Assembly: GCF_006547145.1 (NCBI RefSeq)
Contig: NZ_CP041244.1
Span: forward strand, 9,424,001 to 9,488,000
Reading direction: 5' to 3'
DNA length: 64,000 nt
Origin: Actinomadura sp. WMMA1423
GTDB taxonomy: Bacteria > Actinomycetota > Actinomycetes > Streptosporangiales > Streptosporangiaceae
The notes under the pieces were generated by a model. It searched no databases and had not been told where the DNA came from. It saw only the letters and a program-made list of their open reading frames with translations. Numbering within the stretch: the stretch's first letter is position 1; every line of letters begins with the position of its first letter. The translations under genes and the position numbers were made by a program. Below, in pieces: positions 26,913-36,036 of this stretch.

Positions 26913-28237
26913 GCGAAGCGAACCGGGGGGAGTGGGGGGTCGCCCCCCCACCGAGGCACAGCATGAGCGGAACTGGGAGCCTTCTGCCCGAGGAGCTGAA
27001 GAAGGACTTCCCGCTGCTGCGGCGCACGGTCCGCGGCGGGCGCCCGCTGGTGTACCTCGACTCGGGGGCGACGTCGCAGAAGCCCGTGCGGGTGCTGGAC
27101 GCGGAGCGGGAGTTCTACGAGCGGCACAACGCGGCGCCGCACCGCGGGGCGCACCTGCTCGCCGAGGAGGCGACGGAGGCCTACGAGAACGCCCGCGCGT
27201 CCATCGCCCGGTTCGTCGGCGCGACGCCCGCCGAGATCGTGTTCACCAAGAACGCCACCGAGGGCATCAACCTGGTCGCCTACGCGATGAGCAACGCGGC
27301 CACCGCCGGGCCCGAGGCCGAGCGGTTCGCGGTGGGCCCCGGCGACGAGATCGTGGTGTCGGAGATGGAGCACCACGCCAACCTCGTCCCGTGGCAGCAG
27401 CTGTGCCGGCGGACGGGCGCCACCCTGCGCTGGTTCGGCATCACCGACGAGGGCCGCCTCGACCTCGACGACCTCGACGGCATCGTCAACGAGCGCACGA
27501 AGATCGTCGCGCTGACGCACCAGTCGAACGTGCTCGGCACCGTCCCGCCGATCGAGCGGATCGCGGCGCGCGCCCGCGAGGTCGGCGCGCTCGTGCTGCT
27601 GGACGCCGCGCAGTCGGTGCCGCACCAGCCCGTCGACGTGGCCCGGCTCGGCGCCGACTTCCTGGTGTTCTCCGGGCACAAGATGCTCGGCCCGACCGGC
27701 ATCGGCGTGCTGTGGGGCCGCGGCGAGCTGCTGGCGGCCATGCCGCCGTTCATCACCGGCGGCTCCATGATCGAGGTCGTCCACATGGAGGAGACCACCT
27801 TCATGCCGCCGCCGCAGCGGTTCGAGGCGGGCGTGCCGATGACCGCGCAGGCCGTCGGGCTCGGCGTGGCCTGCGACTACCTCGCCGAGATCGGCATGGA
27901 CCGCGTGCACGCCCACGAGGAGGCCCTGGTCGGCTACTCGCTGGAGCGGCTCGCCGAGATCCCCGGCGTCCGCGTGATCGGCCCCGGCACCACCGAGGCC
28001 CGCGGCGGCGCCGTGTCGTTCACCGTCGACGGCATCCACCCGCACGACGTCGGGCAGGTACTGGACGACCAGGGCGTCGAGGTGCGCGTCGGCCACCACT
28101 GCGCGTGGCCGATCTGCCGCCGCTTCGGCATCCCGGCGACCACCCGCGCGACGTTCTACCTCTACAACACCCTCGCCGACGTGGACGCGCTCGCCGACGG
28201 GGTCCGGCAGGCGCAGAAGTTCTTCGGGACCGCCTGA
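26909..28237 (+). CDS. sufS: cysteine desulfurase SufS
   Basis: 442 aa from the ATG overlapping sufC; a second in-frame Met (MSGTGSLLPEE) lies 18 residues later and would give the usual length of about 420, so the true start may be there. PLP enzyme that takes sulfur from cysteine as a persulfide. Seen: YLDSGATSQKP, NATEGINLVAY, EMEHHANLVPW, the PLP lysine in FSGHKMLGPTG, and the persulfide Cys in RVGHHCAWP (group II type). It passes sulfur to SufU encoded 54 bases downstream. Confidence 0.96.
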   Translation: MSEANRGEWGVAPPPRHSMSGTGSLLPEELKKDFPLLRRTVRGGRPLVYLDSGATSQKPVRVLDAEREFYERHNAAPHRGAHLLAEEATEAYENARASIARFVGATPAEIVFTKNATEGINLVAYAMSNAATAGPEAERFAVGPGDEIVVSEMEHHANLVPWQQLCRRTGATLRWFGITDEGRLDLDDLDGIVNERTKIVALTHQSNVLGTVPPIERIAARAREVGALVLLDAAQSVPHQPVDVARLGADFLVFSGHKMLGPTGIGVLWGRGELLAAMPPFITGGSMIEVVHMEETTFMPPPQRFEAGVPMTAQAVGLGVACDYLAEIGMDRVHAHEEALVGYSLERLAEIPGVRVIGPGTTEARGGAVSFTVDGIHPHDVGQVLDDQGVEVRVGHHCAWPICRRFGIPATTRATFYLYNTLADVDALADGVRQAQKFFGTA

Positions 28238-28291
28238 GGAACACGTCCCGCCGCGTCCGGGTTGTAGCGAGAAAGGCTTGGAAAGGACGCC

Positions 28292-28750
28292 ATGCAGCTG
28301 GAGGCGATGTACCAGGAGGTCATCCTGGACCACTACCGCAACCCCCTCCACAAGGGGCTGCGGGAGCCGTTCGAGGGGGAGGCGCACCACGTCAACCCCA
28401 CGTGCGGCGACGAGGTGACGCTGCGCGTCCACCTGGAGGGCGAGGGCCAGGACGCCACGGTCGCCGACGTGTCCTACGACGCCATGGGCTGCTCGATCAG
28501 CCAGGCCAGCGCCTCGGTGATGTCCGACCTGCTGATCGGCAAGTCCGTCAAGGAGGGGATGGCCGTCGGCGAGGAGTTCCTGGCGCTGATGCAGTCCCGC
28601 GGCCAGGACGTCGCGCCCGACGAGGACGTCCTGGAGGACGCCGTCGCCTTCGCCGGGGTCTCGAAGTACCCCGCCCGGATCAAATGCGCCCTGCTCGCCT
28701 GGATGGCGTGGAAGGACGCGACCGCCCGCGCAATCGGAGAGGCACCATGA
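28292..28750 (+). CDS. sufU: SufU, zinc-dependent sulfurtransferase partner of SufS
   Basis: 152 aa. Ligands C38 (NPTCGD), D40, C67 (AMGCSIS) and C132 (RIKCALL) are all present, and the SufU-specific insertion before the last Cys (KYPARIKCALL) distinguishes it from IscU scaffolds. Accepts the persulfide from SufS (established for Bacillus). AAAGGA precedes the ATG. Overlaps the next gene by ATGA. Confidence 0.95.
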   Translation: MQLEAMYQEVILDHYRNPLHKGLREPFEGEAHHVNPTCGDEVTLRVHLEGEGQDATVADVSYDAMGCSISQASASVMSDLLIGKSVKEGMAVGEEFLALMQSRGQDVAPDEDVLEDAVAFAGVSKYPARIKCALLAWMAWKDATARAIGEAP

Positions 28751-29121
28751 CCGACACGCCCGCGACCGACACGCCCGCCCAGGAGACGCCCGCCAAGGCG
28801 CCCGAGGCCGCCCTCTCCGCCGCGGAGGAGGAGATCCTCGAGGCCCTGAAGGACGTCGTCGACCCCGAGCTCGGCATCAACGTCGTCGACCTCGGCCTGG
28901 TGTACGGCGTCGACCTGGCCGACGAGGTCGCCACCCTGGACATGACCCTCACCAGCGCGGCCTGCCCGCTCACCGACGTCATCGAGGACCAGGCCCACAG
29001 CGCCCTGGAGGGCCTCGCCAAGGACGTCAAGATCAACTGGGTCTGGCTCCCGCCGTGGGGCCCCGACAAGATCACCGATGAGGGCCGCGACCAGCTGCGC
29101 GCCCTCGGCTTCAACGTCTGA
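28747..29121 (+). CDS. sufT: SufT-type metal-sulfur cluster biosynthesis protein (MIP18/DUF59)
   Basis: 124 aa. After an Ala/Pro/Thr-rich N-terminal tail of about 28 residues comes the MIP18 domain: EALKDVVDPELGINVVDLGLVYGV, the conserved Cys in LTSAACPLTDVIEDQ, and VWLPPWGPDKITDEGR. Family members help Fe-S cluster maturation or transfer. Last gene of the suf operon; a strong hairpin follows 50 bases downstream. Confidence 0.94.
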   Translation: MTDTPATDTPAQETPAKAPEAALSAAEEEILEALKDVVDPELGINVVDLGLVYGVDLADEVATLDMTLTSAACPLTDVIEDQAHSALEGLAKDVKINWVWLPPWGPDKITDEGRDQLRALGFNV

Positions 29122-29173
29122 CCCGCCCGCGGACCCGGTCCGCGCCCGGGCGGCGCCGTTCGACGTGGACGAT

Positions 29174-29203
29174 GAGGCCGCGCCCCGTTCGGGGCGCGGC
29201 CTC
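29174..29203. terminator. bidirectional terminator hairpin between suf operon and STAND gene
   Basis: Perfect 13-base arms GAGGCCGCGCCCC and GGGGCGCGGCCTC around the loop GTTC. It lies between convergent sufT and the STAND NTPase gene and overlaps the latter's stop codon. It lacks a T-tract, as is usual for high-GC actinobacteria. Confidence 0.8.
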
Positions 29204-32066
29204 ACGCGTCCCCGGGCCCGGCGATCCGCCTGAGCATCTCGACCGCATTCGCGTGATCGCCGGTGCGCCTGGCCTTGCCGAGCCGCTGCCGCATCGTGAC
29301 GGTCTCGCGCAGCCGCCCGGTCCGGCCGAGGAGGAGGACGGCGGCCGCGAGGGTCTCGTCCAGCTCGCGGCGGAACCGCCAGGGGAGCCGCCGCGCGAGG
29401 GGCAGCAGATGCTCGGCGTAGTCGGCGGCGCAGCGGAGCGCCTCCCCGTCCGCGCCGCCGTCCAGATGTGCGGCGAGGCGCATGCGCAGGGCCATGGTGA
29501 ACTCGCCCCCGAACACGCCGGGATGCGCCGCGGCGATGGGCCGGTACAGCCCGACTCCCTCGTCCAGGGCGTTCGCGGCCTCCGCATGGCGGCCCTTCTC
29601 CATCAGCCGCACACCGAACTTGCAGAGGGCGGCCGCGAGGTCCCGTCTGACCGCCGCCGGATCGGCCGGCGCGGCCGATCGGAACAGCTCCAAGGCCTCC
29701 TCGAGGTCCCTCATGGCCTCGCTGTGCCGCCGGAGCGCGGCCAGGGCGTCGGACCGGGTGCACAGCGCCGCCGCCAGCCCGGCGCTGAAGGCGGCCGGGT
29801 CGGCCTCCGCGAGTTCCCGGCGGACGCGGACGGCATCGTCGCCGGCCTCCAGGGCCTCCTCCGCCTTCCCCGTCTGCTCCAGCAGGGCGCTGAGGTTGGT
29901 GAGCGCGATGCCGAGGTCGGTCACATGGGCGGCGCGGTCGTCGGCGGCGAGGCGCCGGTACAGCTCGACCGCCTCGCCCGTGGCGGCGACGGCGTCCTCG
30001 GTGCCGCCCAGCCCGGCGAGGCGGTTGCCCAGGTTGTCGAGGGCCCCGGCCAGCTTCGCCAGGTAGCGGGGCGGAGCATGCTCGGCGAGCCGTCGCCGGA
30101 TCCGCACCGACTCCCAGGCCGCCTCCAGAGCGCGGTCGCGGTGCCCCAGATCGGCGAGCCGGTTCCCCAGGTTGTTCAGCGAGGAGGCGAGGTTCTCCAG
30201 GCTCGCGGCCGAACCGCTCTCGGCGAGGCGCCTGTCGATCTCCACCCCCTCCTCGGTGGCCTCCAGCGCCTCCGGGCGCATGCCCAGGTGCGCCTGGCAG
30301 ATGCCGAGGTTGACCAGCGCGCCCGAGAGGTCGGACAGGTGTTCGCCCGAACGCCGTTCCGCCAGCCGACGGTAGGCGGCGACCGCCTCCCGTGCGGACT
30401 CCCCGGCCTCCTTGTAGAGCCCGGCCTTGATCAGCCGGCTGGTGAGCTTGGTGAGGGTGAGGGCGCGGTCAGCGAGGACGCCGTCACCCTCCGGCGCCCG
30501 GCCGAGCCGCTGCCGGGCCCAGCGGCGGGTGATGGCGGCGACGCCGGGGTCCAGATCGACGTCTCGCCGCTCTGGCAGCAGTGCCTCGACCTCGTCCAGC
30601 AGCACGGGATCGAGCTCCGGCAGCTCGGCCAGGGCGGTGAGTGCGGCGCCGCCCGCCTGGACCGCCAGTTCGGGCCGCACCCTGAGCAGGGGGTAGAGCT
30701 GCCCGTCCCGGATGTGCGGCCAGCGCCGCGCGGTCTCGACGAGCACGGTCATGGCGGAGCGGGTCCACGCCTGCCCGCCCGCCCCGAGCAGGCGTTCGGC
30801 CGCGTCGGCGGCCCAGGGGTCGCTCGGGTACGGGTGGCCGTGGCCCGGGGTCGTCAGCGCGACGAAGTCCTCGCCGAGCCGGTCCGGGTAGAGCGGCCGC
30901 AGGACGCCGGGGGACCCGGGCGGCGGCGGATAGCAGACGGCGTGGTCCTTGATGATCTGACCGGGGTGCGAGGCGGACTCCACCTCGGCCCGGACCAGGG
31001 CCTCCACCGCCTCCGCGCGCGGAAGGCCGCCGGTCAGGGCGGCCGTGTAGACGGCCTGGCCCATCACGTCCGCGCCCGTGCTCAGCAGGCCGCGGTGGAG
31101 CTCCTCCCAGTGGACGCGCTCGCGCGACAGGAGGAACATCGAGACCTCCGCGGGCAACCGCGGCGCCCGGGCGCCCTCCTCATGGGCGAGCACCGCGGCG
31201 AGTGCGGCCATGTGCACCGCGAGCACCTGACCGTAGCCGTCGTCCTCCATGACCGCCTCGGGGGCCGTGACGAGGTGCGCCCCGGGCACGTCCAGCAGTG
31301 CCGCGTACCGGTCGCGTGCCTCCTCGAACAGCCTGCCGCGGCCGTGCGCACCCGTTTCGAGGGCGTCGAGGGCGCTCGCCCCGGCCTCCAGCCCGAGATC
31401 GGCGTCCATCCTGTGCGCGAGGGTCTGCCACCAGGTGCCGGCCGGGCGCGCCAGCAGCAGCACCCGCACCTTGGGCCCCTCCGCGCCGCGCAGGTCGGAG
31501 AGCATCCTGAGCAGGTCGGCGACGTCCCAGCGTTCGGCGTAGTCGGCGACGACCAGCAGCCCCCGCGCGCCGCGCAGGTCGCCCGGCGCGAACTCCGGCG
31601 GCGCAGCCGGATCGTGGCGGTGCAGCGCGGTGAGGACCGTCCAGCCGTCCGCGCTCCAGAGCCGCGCCGCCTGGGCGGCCAGGCGGGACTTGCCCTGCCC
31701 TCCCGGTCCGTGCACGAGCCGCACGGACAGTGCCGCCCGCCGGTCCCGCCACTCGCGCAGGCCCGCCAGCTCGGCCTCGCGCCCGGTGAACGGCACGGTC
31801 TCGCTCGACACGCGGAGCAGCAGGCTCGGCTGGGCCCGGGCCTCGGCCGCCGAGGGCGGGGAGCCCCGCGGCCGCCACCACCTGAGGCGGTACGGGTCCT
31901 CGGCCCCGTACACGACCATGTCGCGGCCCGCCTGGAAGACCCGGCCGAACGGCCCCGCCGAGGCGCGCTGGGTCAGGCCGCCGCGCCCGCCCGCGTCAGC
32001 GGCGCCCACCGGCCGCGGGCAGCGCTCGTGGGTCCATCCCGGTCCCTTCCGCTCGATCACCGCCAT
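29202..32066 (-). CDS. STAND-family NTPase with C-terminal TPR repeats
   Basis: 954 aa; GGAGGTG lies 4 bases before the ATG. Layout: residues 1-90 low-complexity with a VFQAGRDMVVYG motif near 43-54, a linker seen before STAND modules in actinobacterial conflict proteins; a P-loop GPGGQGKS at 120-127; Walker B LLVVADYAE near 170-178; VRVLLLARPAGTWW near 200 (sensor strand); then from about residue 520 to the end TPR-like repeats of roughly 47 residues (LVNLGICQAHLG, LNNLGNRLADLG, LDNLGNRLAGLG, LTNLSALLEQTG...). STAND proteins are signal-sensing switches that oligomerise on ligand binding. No N-terminal effector enzyme is visible, so the output may lie in the upstream membrane protein (inference). 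Trigger unknown. Confidence 0.82.
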   Translation of the reverse strand: MAVIERKGPGWTHERCPRPVGAADAGGRGGLTQRASAGPFGRVFQAGRDMVVYGAEDPYRLRWWRPRGSPPSAAEARAQPSLLLRVSSETVPFTGREAELAGLREWRDRRAALSVRLVHGPGGQGKSRLAAQAARLWSADGWTVLTALHRHDPAAPPEFAPGDLRGARGLLVVADYAERWDVADLLRMLSDLRGAEGPKVRVLLLARPAGTWWQTLAHRMDADLGLEAGASALDALETGAHGRGRLFEEARDRYAALLDVPGAHLVTAPEAVMEDDGYGQVLAVHMAALAAVLAHEEGARAPRLPAEVSMFLLSRERVHWEELHRGLLSTGADVMGQAVYTAALTGGLPRAEAVEALVRAEVESASHPGQIIKDHAVCYPPPPGSPGVLRPLYPDRLGEDFVALTTPGHGHPYPSDPWAADAAERLLGAGGQAWTRSAMTVLVETARRWPHIRDGQLYPLLRVRPELAVQAGGAALTALAELPELDPVLLDEVEALLPERRDVDLDPGVAAITRRWARQRLGRAPEGDGVLADRALTLTKLTSRLIKAGLYKEAGESAREAVAAYRRLAERRSGEHLSDLSGALVNLGICQAHLGMRPEALEATEEGVEIDRRLAESGSAASLENLASSLNNLGNRLADLGHRDRALEAAWESVRIRRRLAEHAPPRYLAKLAGALDNLGNRLAGLGGTEDAVAATGEAVELYRRLAADDRAAHVTDLGIALTNLSALLEQTGKAEEALEAGDDAVRVRRELAEADPAAFSAGLAAALCTRSDALAALRRHSEAMRDLEEALELFRSAAPADPAAVRRDLAAALCKFGVRLMEKGRHAEAANALDEGVGLYRPIAAAHPGVFGGEFTMALRMRLAAHLDGGADGEALRCAADYAEHLLPLARRLPWRFRRELDETLAAAVLLLGRTGRLRETVTMRQRLGKARRTGDHANAVEMLRRIAGPGDA

Positions 32067-32143
32067 GGGACACCTCCGCGCGGCGGCGGGCAAGCGGGGC
32101 GGCGGACGTGGCCGCGATCGGCCGCTCCGAAAGGGCTTGCCCG

Positions 32144-32719
32144 TCACTCCGGCCGTGCGTGCTCGGCGGAGCCGGGGGCGGCCCCGTCGCGGGGCTTGGG
32201 GGGCCAGATGGTGGTGGTGATCGGCCAGAGGGACCAGATCGCCAGGACGACTCCGAGGCGTCCCAGCCAGGCGTCCAGGGCCCGCGTGCGCTCCGCGTCG
32301 CCGACCAGCGCGATCATCGCCAGCAGCAGCCCGCAGGCCACGGCCGTGGCGAGGGCCGCCTTGGCGAACTCCCGCCACTCGTGGCGGGCCCGCGCCGTCC
32401 CGTACTTGGGACTGCGCGTGGGCGGCGGGCCGCCGGCGAAGCGGTGGGCGAAGCGCTCGTCCGCCCAGCGCACCATGCTGTGGCCGAAGGCGACCGAGTA
32501 GCCGAGGTAGGCGGCCGCCAGGCCGTGGCCGGTGCCGGCGGTCGCGCCGCCGCGCAGGTCGACGGCCGTGGCCGCCAGCAGCACGAGGTCGACCAGCGGG
32601 ACGCACAGCAGGAGGGCCGCGCCGGTGCGGCGCAGGCGCAGCGCGTAGCGGGCGAGCAGGCCCGCGGCGAGGAGGACCCAGAAGCCGATCTCGCATGCGG
32701 CGATGACCGCCAGGAGCAT
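32144..32719 (-). CDS. small integral membrane protein upstream of the STAND NTPase
   Basis: 191 aa from ATG 32719; not recognised as a named family. Four to five hydrophobic segments: residues 2-24, 32-52, 62-82, about 120-140 and 148-165, with a charged cytosolic loop KYGTARARHEWREFAKAA. The C-terminal 25 residues are Pro/Ala-rich. It lies 77 bases before the STAND gene in the same direction, so they may be co-transcribed. Divergent from the sensor kinase at 32871. Function unknown. Confidence 0.65.
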   Translation of the reverse strand: MLLAVIAACEIGFWVLLAAGLLARYALRLRRTGAALLLCVPLVDLVLLAATAVDLRGGATAGTGHGLAAAYLGYSVAFGHSMVRWADERFAHRFAGGPPPTRSPKYGTARARHEWREFAKAALATAVACGLLLAMIALVGDAERTRALDAWLGRLGVVLAIWSLWPITTTIWPPKPRDGAAPGSAEHARPE

Positions 32720-32870
32720 GGGAATCCCTTTTCGACGGGGTTTCCATCGTCCGCCCGGCGAGGCGGCCGATCGTCGTCTTCGGTGAGGTTCCGCGGGTCG
32801 TCCGAAGGATGTACGCGCGCTCCTCACCCGGACGGAAGTGCGGACCCCGGCGGGATGCTGAGATGGACGC

Positions 32871-34046
32871 GTGCACAGGCTCCGACGTCTCACCACCCGC
32901 CAGGACGCGCTGATCGCCGCCGCCGCGTTCGCGGGTGGGCTCGCGGTGCTCGCCGCGCGCGGCCACACGGTCTGGTCCGAGGGCTGGAACCCGCCGTTCG
33001 CGGTGCGCCTCGTCCCGCTGCTCGGGCTGTGCGCGGCCATGCCGCTGAGGCGGACGGCGCCGCTCACCTGGCTGCTGCTGGCGACCCCGTTCAACTTCGT
33101 CGACGTCGCCTTCGGGCCGAGCCTGGCCACCGCGATGATCTACGGGGACGCGCTGTACGCGGCGAGCCTGTACGGCCGGCGCCGGACGGCGGAGTGGCTG
33201 CTCGGGACGACGCTCGCGGCGAGCCTGGCGGTGGCGGCCGCGACCGCGCTCCTGCTGCGCGGTGTCGCGGTCGGCGTGCTCGCGGCGTCGCTCGCCGGGG
33301 TGGTGTGGGTGGCCCCGGTGCTGACCGCGATGGCCGTCCGCGAGCACCGGTCCCGGGCCGAGGCCGAGCGGCAGCGCGCCGAGCAGGTCGCGCGGCTGGC
33401 CGAGATGGACCGGCGGGCCGCCGTGACCGCCGAGCGCGCCCGGATGGCCCGCGAGCTCCACGACGTGATCGCCAACCACCTGAGCGCGGTCGCGCTGCAC
33501 TCCTCGGCCGTCCTGAAGGTGCAGGGCCTCGACCGCGAGGAGGTGAACCGCGCCATGGAGGTCATCCGGGAGAACAGCGTGCGGGGGCTCGCCGAGATGC
33601 GGCGGATGATCGGGCTGCTGCGGGAGGGCGACGTCGGGGACCCGGCCGCCCGGCCGCGGCTGGCGGAGCTGGACCGGCTCGTCCGGCACACCGCGCGGCC
33701 CGACCTGTCGGCGCGGCTGGAGGTCGCCGGCGAGCAGCCCGAGCTGCCGGCGGCGGTCGAGCTGGCCGCGTACCGGATCGTCCAGGAGGCGCTGACGAAC
33801 GCGCTGAAGCACGCCGGGTCCGGGCGCGCCGACGTGCGGGTGGAGTACGCGGCCGGGCACGTGGTCATCGACGTGCTCAGCCCGCTCGGCCCGGAGGGCT
33901 CCCGGCTGCCCGGCACCGGCAGCGGCCTGGTCGGGATGCGCGAGCGCGCCGTGATGCTCGCCGGCAGGTTCGACGCCGGGCCGGACGGCGGCCGCTGGCG
34001 GGTGCACGCCGAGCTGCCCGTCGACTCGCTGAGCGGGGCGGCGTGA
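32871..34046 (+). CDS. two-component sensor histidine kinase (HisKA_3 type)
   Basis: 391 aa, GTG start. N-terminal membrane domain of about five or six segments to residue 155, a short coiled linker, then the dimerisation/phosphoacceptor region with H197 in ARELHDVIANHLSAVALHSS, and an HATPase domain with QEALTNALKHAG (N box) and GSGLVGMRERAVMLAG (G box). The last part is the ATP lid. Belongs to the NarL-partner kinases; the signal is unknown because there is no periplasmic sensor domain. Coupled to the response regulator by GTGA. Confidence 0.93.
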   Translation: MHRLRRLTTRQDALIAAAAFAGGLAVLAARGHTVWSEGWNPPFAVRLVPLLGLCAAMPLRRTAPLTWLLLATPFNFVDVAFGPSLATAMIYGDALYAASLYGRRRTAEWLLGTTLAASLAVAAATALLLRGVAVGVLAASLAGVVWVAPVLTAMAVREHRSRAEAERQRAEQVARLAEMDRRAAVTAERARMARELHDVIANHLSAVALHSSAVLKVQGLDREEVNRAMEVIRENSVRGLAEMRRMIGLLREGDVGDPAARPRLAELDRLVRHTARPDLSARLEVAGEQPELPAAVELAAYRIVQEALTNALKHAGSGRADVRVEYAAGHVVIDVLSPLGPEGSRLPGTGSGLVGMRERAVMLAGRFDAGPDGGRWRVHAELPVDSLSGAA

Positions 34047-34741
34047 GCGCGGGGCGGGGCGGCCCGATCGGCGTGCTGGTCGCCGACGACCAGGCGGCCG
34101 TGCGGGCGGGGCTGGTGCTGATCCTCGGAGCCGCGCCGGACGTCCGGGTGGTCGGCGAGGCCGCCGACGGGGCGCGGGCCGTGGAGCTGGCCCGCGAGCT
34201 GCGCCCCGACGTCGTGCTCATGGACGTCCGCATGCCCGTGCTGGACGGGATCGCCGCCACCCGGCAGATCGCCGGGTTCACCGACGTCCTGGTCCTGACG
34301 ACGTTCGACATGGACGAGTACGTGTTCGGCGCGCTGCGGGCGGGCGCCGCCGGGTTCCTGCTCAAGGACGTCGACGCCGACAGCCTCGTGGAGGCCGTGC
34401 GGACGGTCGCCGCGGGCGAGGGCATCATCGCCCCCAAGGTCACCCGGCGGCTGATCGGGGCCTTCGCCGCCAGGCCCGCGGCCCCGGCCGAGGTGCCGGG
34501 GCTGGCGGAGCTGACGCCGCGCGAGAGCGAGGTGTTCGCCTGCCTCGGGGAGGGCCTGTCGAACGGGCAGATCGCCGCCCGGCTCGCCATGGCCGAGACG
34601 ACCACCAAGACGCACGTGAGCCGCATCCTCGGCAAGCTCGGGCTCGCCAGCCGGGTGCAGGCGGCCATCCTCGCGCAGGAGGCGGCCGCCACGGGGCCCT
34701 CCGGGCTTGATCCACATGGAGGATCGTCCGGGGCCGGCTAG
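34043..34741 (+). CDS. NarL/FixJ-family response regulator
   Basis: 232 aa. Receiver domain with acidic pair D15/D16 (VADDQAAV), phosphoacceptor D61 (VVLMDVRMPVLDG) and K108 (LLKDV). The LuxR-type DNA-binding domain covers about 155-215: LTPRESEVFACLGEGLSNGQIA then KTHVSRILGKLGLASR. Cognate partner of the upstream kinase. Targets are unknown; the divergent membrane protein/STAND operon is the nearest candidate. Confidence 0.94.
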   Translation: MSAGRGGPIGVLVADDQAAVRAGLVLILGAAPDVRVVGEAADGARAVELARELRPDVVLMDVRMPVLDGIAATRQIAGFTDVLVLTTFDMDEYVFGALRAGAAGFLLKDVDADSLVEAVRTVAAGEGIIAPKVTRRLIGAFAARPAAPAEVPGLAELTPRESEVFACLGEGLSNGQIAARLAMAETTTKTHVSRILGKLGLASRVQAAILAQEAAATGPSGLDPHGGSSGAG

Positions 34742-34757
34742 GCCCGCACGGGCGGTC

Positions 34758-35897
34758 TCAGCGCGACATGGCGCGGATCAGGTCGGCCACCCGGACGATG
34801 CCGAGGCAGCGGCCGAGCTCGTCGACCACGACCAGGTCGTCGTAGACGCGCTCGTCCGCCGCCCCGGCGGCCCGCAGCGCGGCGATCGCCGGGACCGTGC
34901 GCGGGACCGGCCGCGGCGGATCGGCGAGACGCGCGGCGGGCCGGCGCGCGTGCAGGGCGTGCCCGTAGGCGCCCGACAGCTGGAGCAGGAAGCGCGTCCG
35001 GTCCACGGTGAAGCTCGGCCGCTGTCGCTCGTCCACCAGCACGACGCTGGTGGCGCCGGTCTCGGCGGTGAGCGCGGTGAGCACCTCGTCGGCGGTCGCC
35101 GTCAGCGGCAGCGTGACCGCGGGGAGGGTGAACTCCGACACGCGCGGTCCGAGCCCGGCACCGGGCCGGGCGGGGGCCGGGGCCTCGCCGGTGACGGGGA
35201 TGCTGACCGGCATCCCCGGGCGCCACTCCGGTGGCGCGAGGGCCGGCCCCTGGACGAGCCGGACCCCGGTGTCGCGCATGTGCAGCACCTGGTCGCGCGC
35301 GGCCATGCCGGGCGCGAGGACGTGCGTCTCCAGCCGGTGCGCCAGCTCGACGAGGCTCGCGACGAGCGCCGCGCGGCGCGGGTCGGCGGCCGCCGCGCGG
35401 GCCAGCGCGGGATCGAGCTTGAGCAGGTAGGAGGCGCCCTCCACGAGCAGGTCGAGCGGCGTGTGCGCCGAGCCCAGGCCGGAGAGCCCGACGAGGTATC
35501 CGGCGCGGCGCAGCGCCGAAAGCGCGGCGGCGAGGGCCGGGCGCCGCGCGGGCGGGAAGCCCCCGCCGACGCACAGGATGATCTCCTGCGGGCGCCGGCC
35601 CGTGCGGCCGAGGCCGCGGTGGAGCTCGTCCAGCAGGTCATCGCCGCTCGCGAGGGTCTCGGCGCGCAGCACGATCTGGAGCGGCAGCGGCGTGCCCAGG
35701 CCGGCGGCGGCGCGGGCCGCCTCGACCGCGCGCCGCACGTCCGCGGACGCCGGGTCGGGCGCCACGGGCGCGCCGGAGGGGCCGGCCGGGCCGCCGTGGG
35801 CCTCCACGGCGACGACGGCGCCCGTGCCGAGGTCGACCACGGGGTGGAACACGGCCCGGGCCGGGACGAGCGCATCGAGGGTGCCGGTGCTGGACAC
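34758..35897 (-). CDS. degenerate EAL domain protein with C-terminal CBS-like region
   Basis: 379 aa, GTG start. Residues 1-225 follow the EAL phosphodiesterase fold: FHPVVDLGTGAVVAVEAHGG stands where active enzymes have the EALxR motif, LLKLDPALAR corresponds to the KID strand, and RLVQGPALAPP to the QG[YF] end. The EAL triad is replaced by EAH and other metal ligands seem absent, so hydrolysis of c-di-GMP is unlikely. Residues about 255-375 look like CBS material (TATADEVLTALTAETGATSVVLVDE and VVVDELGRCLGIVRVADLIR). Perhaps a ligand-binding regulator. Convergent with the response regulator (16 bases apart). Confidence 0.72.
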   Translation of the reverse strand: MSSTGTLDALVPARAVFHPVVDLGTGAVVAVEAHGGPAGPSGAPVAPDPASADVRRAVEAARAAAGLGTPLPLQIVLRAETLASGDDLLDELHRGLGRTGRRPQEIILCVGGGFPPARRPALAAALSALRRAGYLVGLSGLGSAHTPLDLLVEGASYLLKLDPALARAAAADPRRAALVASLVELAHRLETHVLAPGMAARDQVLHMRDTGVRLVQGPALAPPEWRPGMPVSIPVTGEAPAPARPGAGLGPRVSEFTLPAVTLPLTATADEVLTALTAETGATSVVLVDERQRPSFTVDRTRFLLQLSGAYGHALHARRPAARLADPPRPVPRTVPAIAALRAAGAADERVYDDLVVVDELGRCLGIVRVADLIRAMSR

Positions 35898-35979
35898 AGG
35901 CGCATCATGCCGCTCGCGGACCGGGCAAACCAGACCTGTCGGGAGAAGTTAACCCACAGTTCCCCAGCTCACGGCCGCC

Positions 35980-36004
35980 CGGCGCCCCGTCGTCGAGGGC
36001 GCCG
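35980..36004 (-). terminator. hairpin downstream of the small membrane protein gene
   Basis: Arms CGGCGCCC and GGGCGCCG around a 9-base loop, 33 bases after the stop at 36037 on the minus strand. Confidence 0.45.
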
Positions 36005-36036
36005 GCCCGCCGGGCGACCGCCGGCCGGGCGTCCGG

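Noticed and set aside
29172..32501. Very long plus-strand open frame (over 1,100 codons) opposite the STAND gene
   Set aside because: It is antisense to a gene with clear motifs and is made of Arg/Gly/Pro-rich low-complexity sequence typical of high-GC shadow frames.
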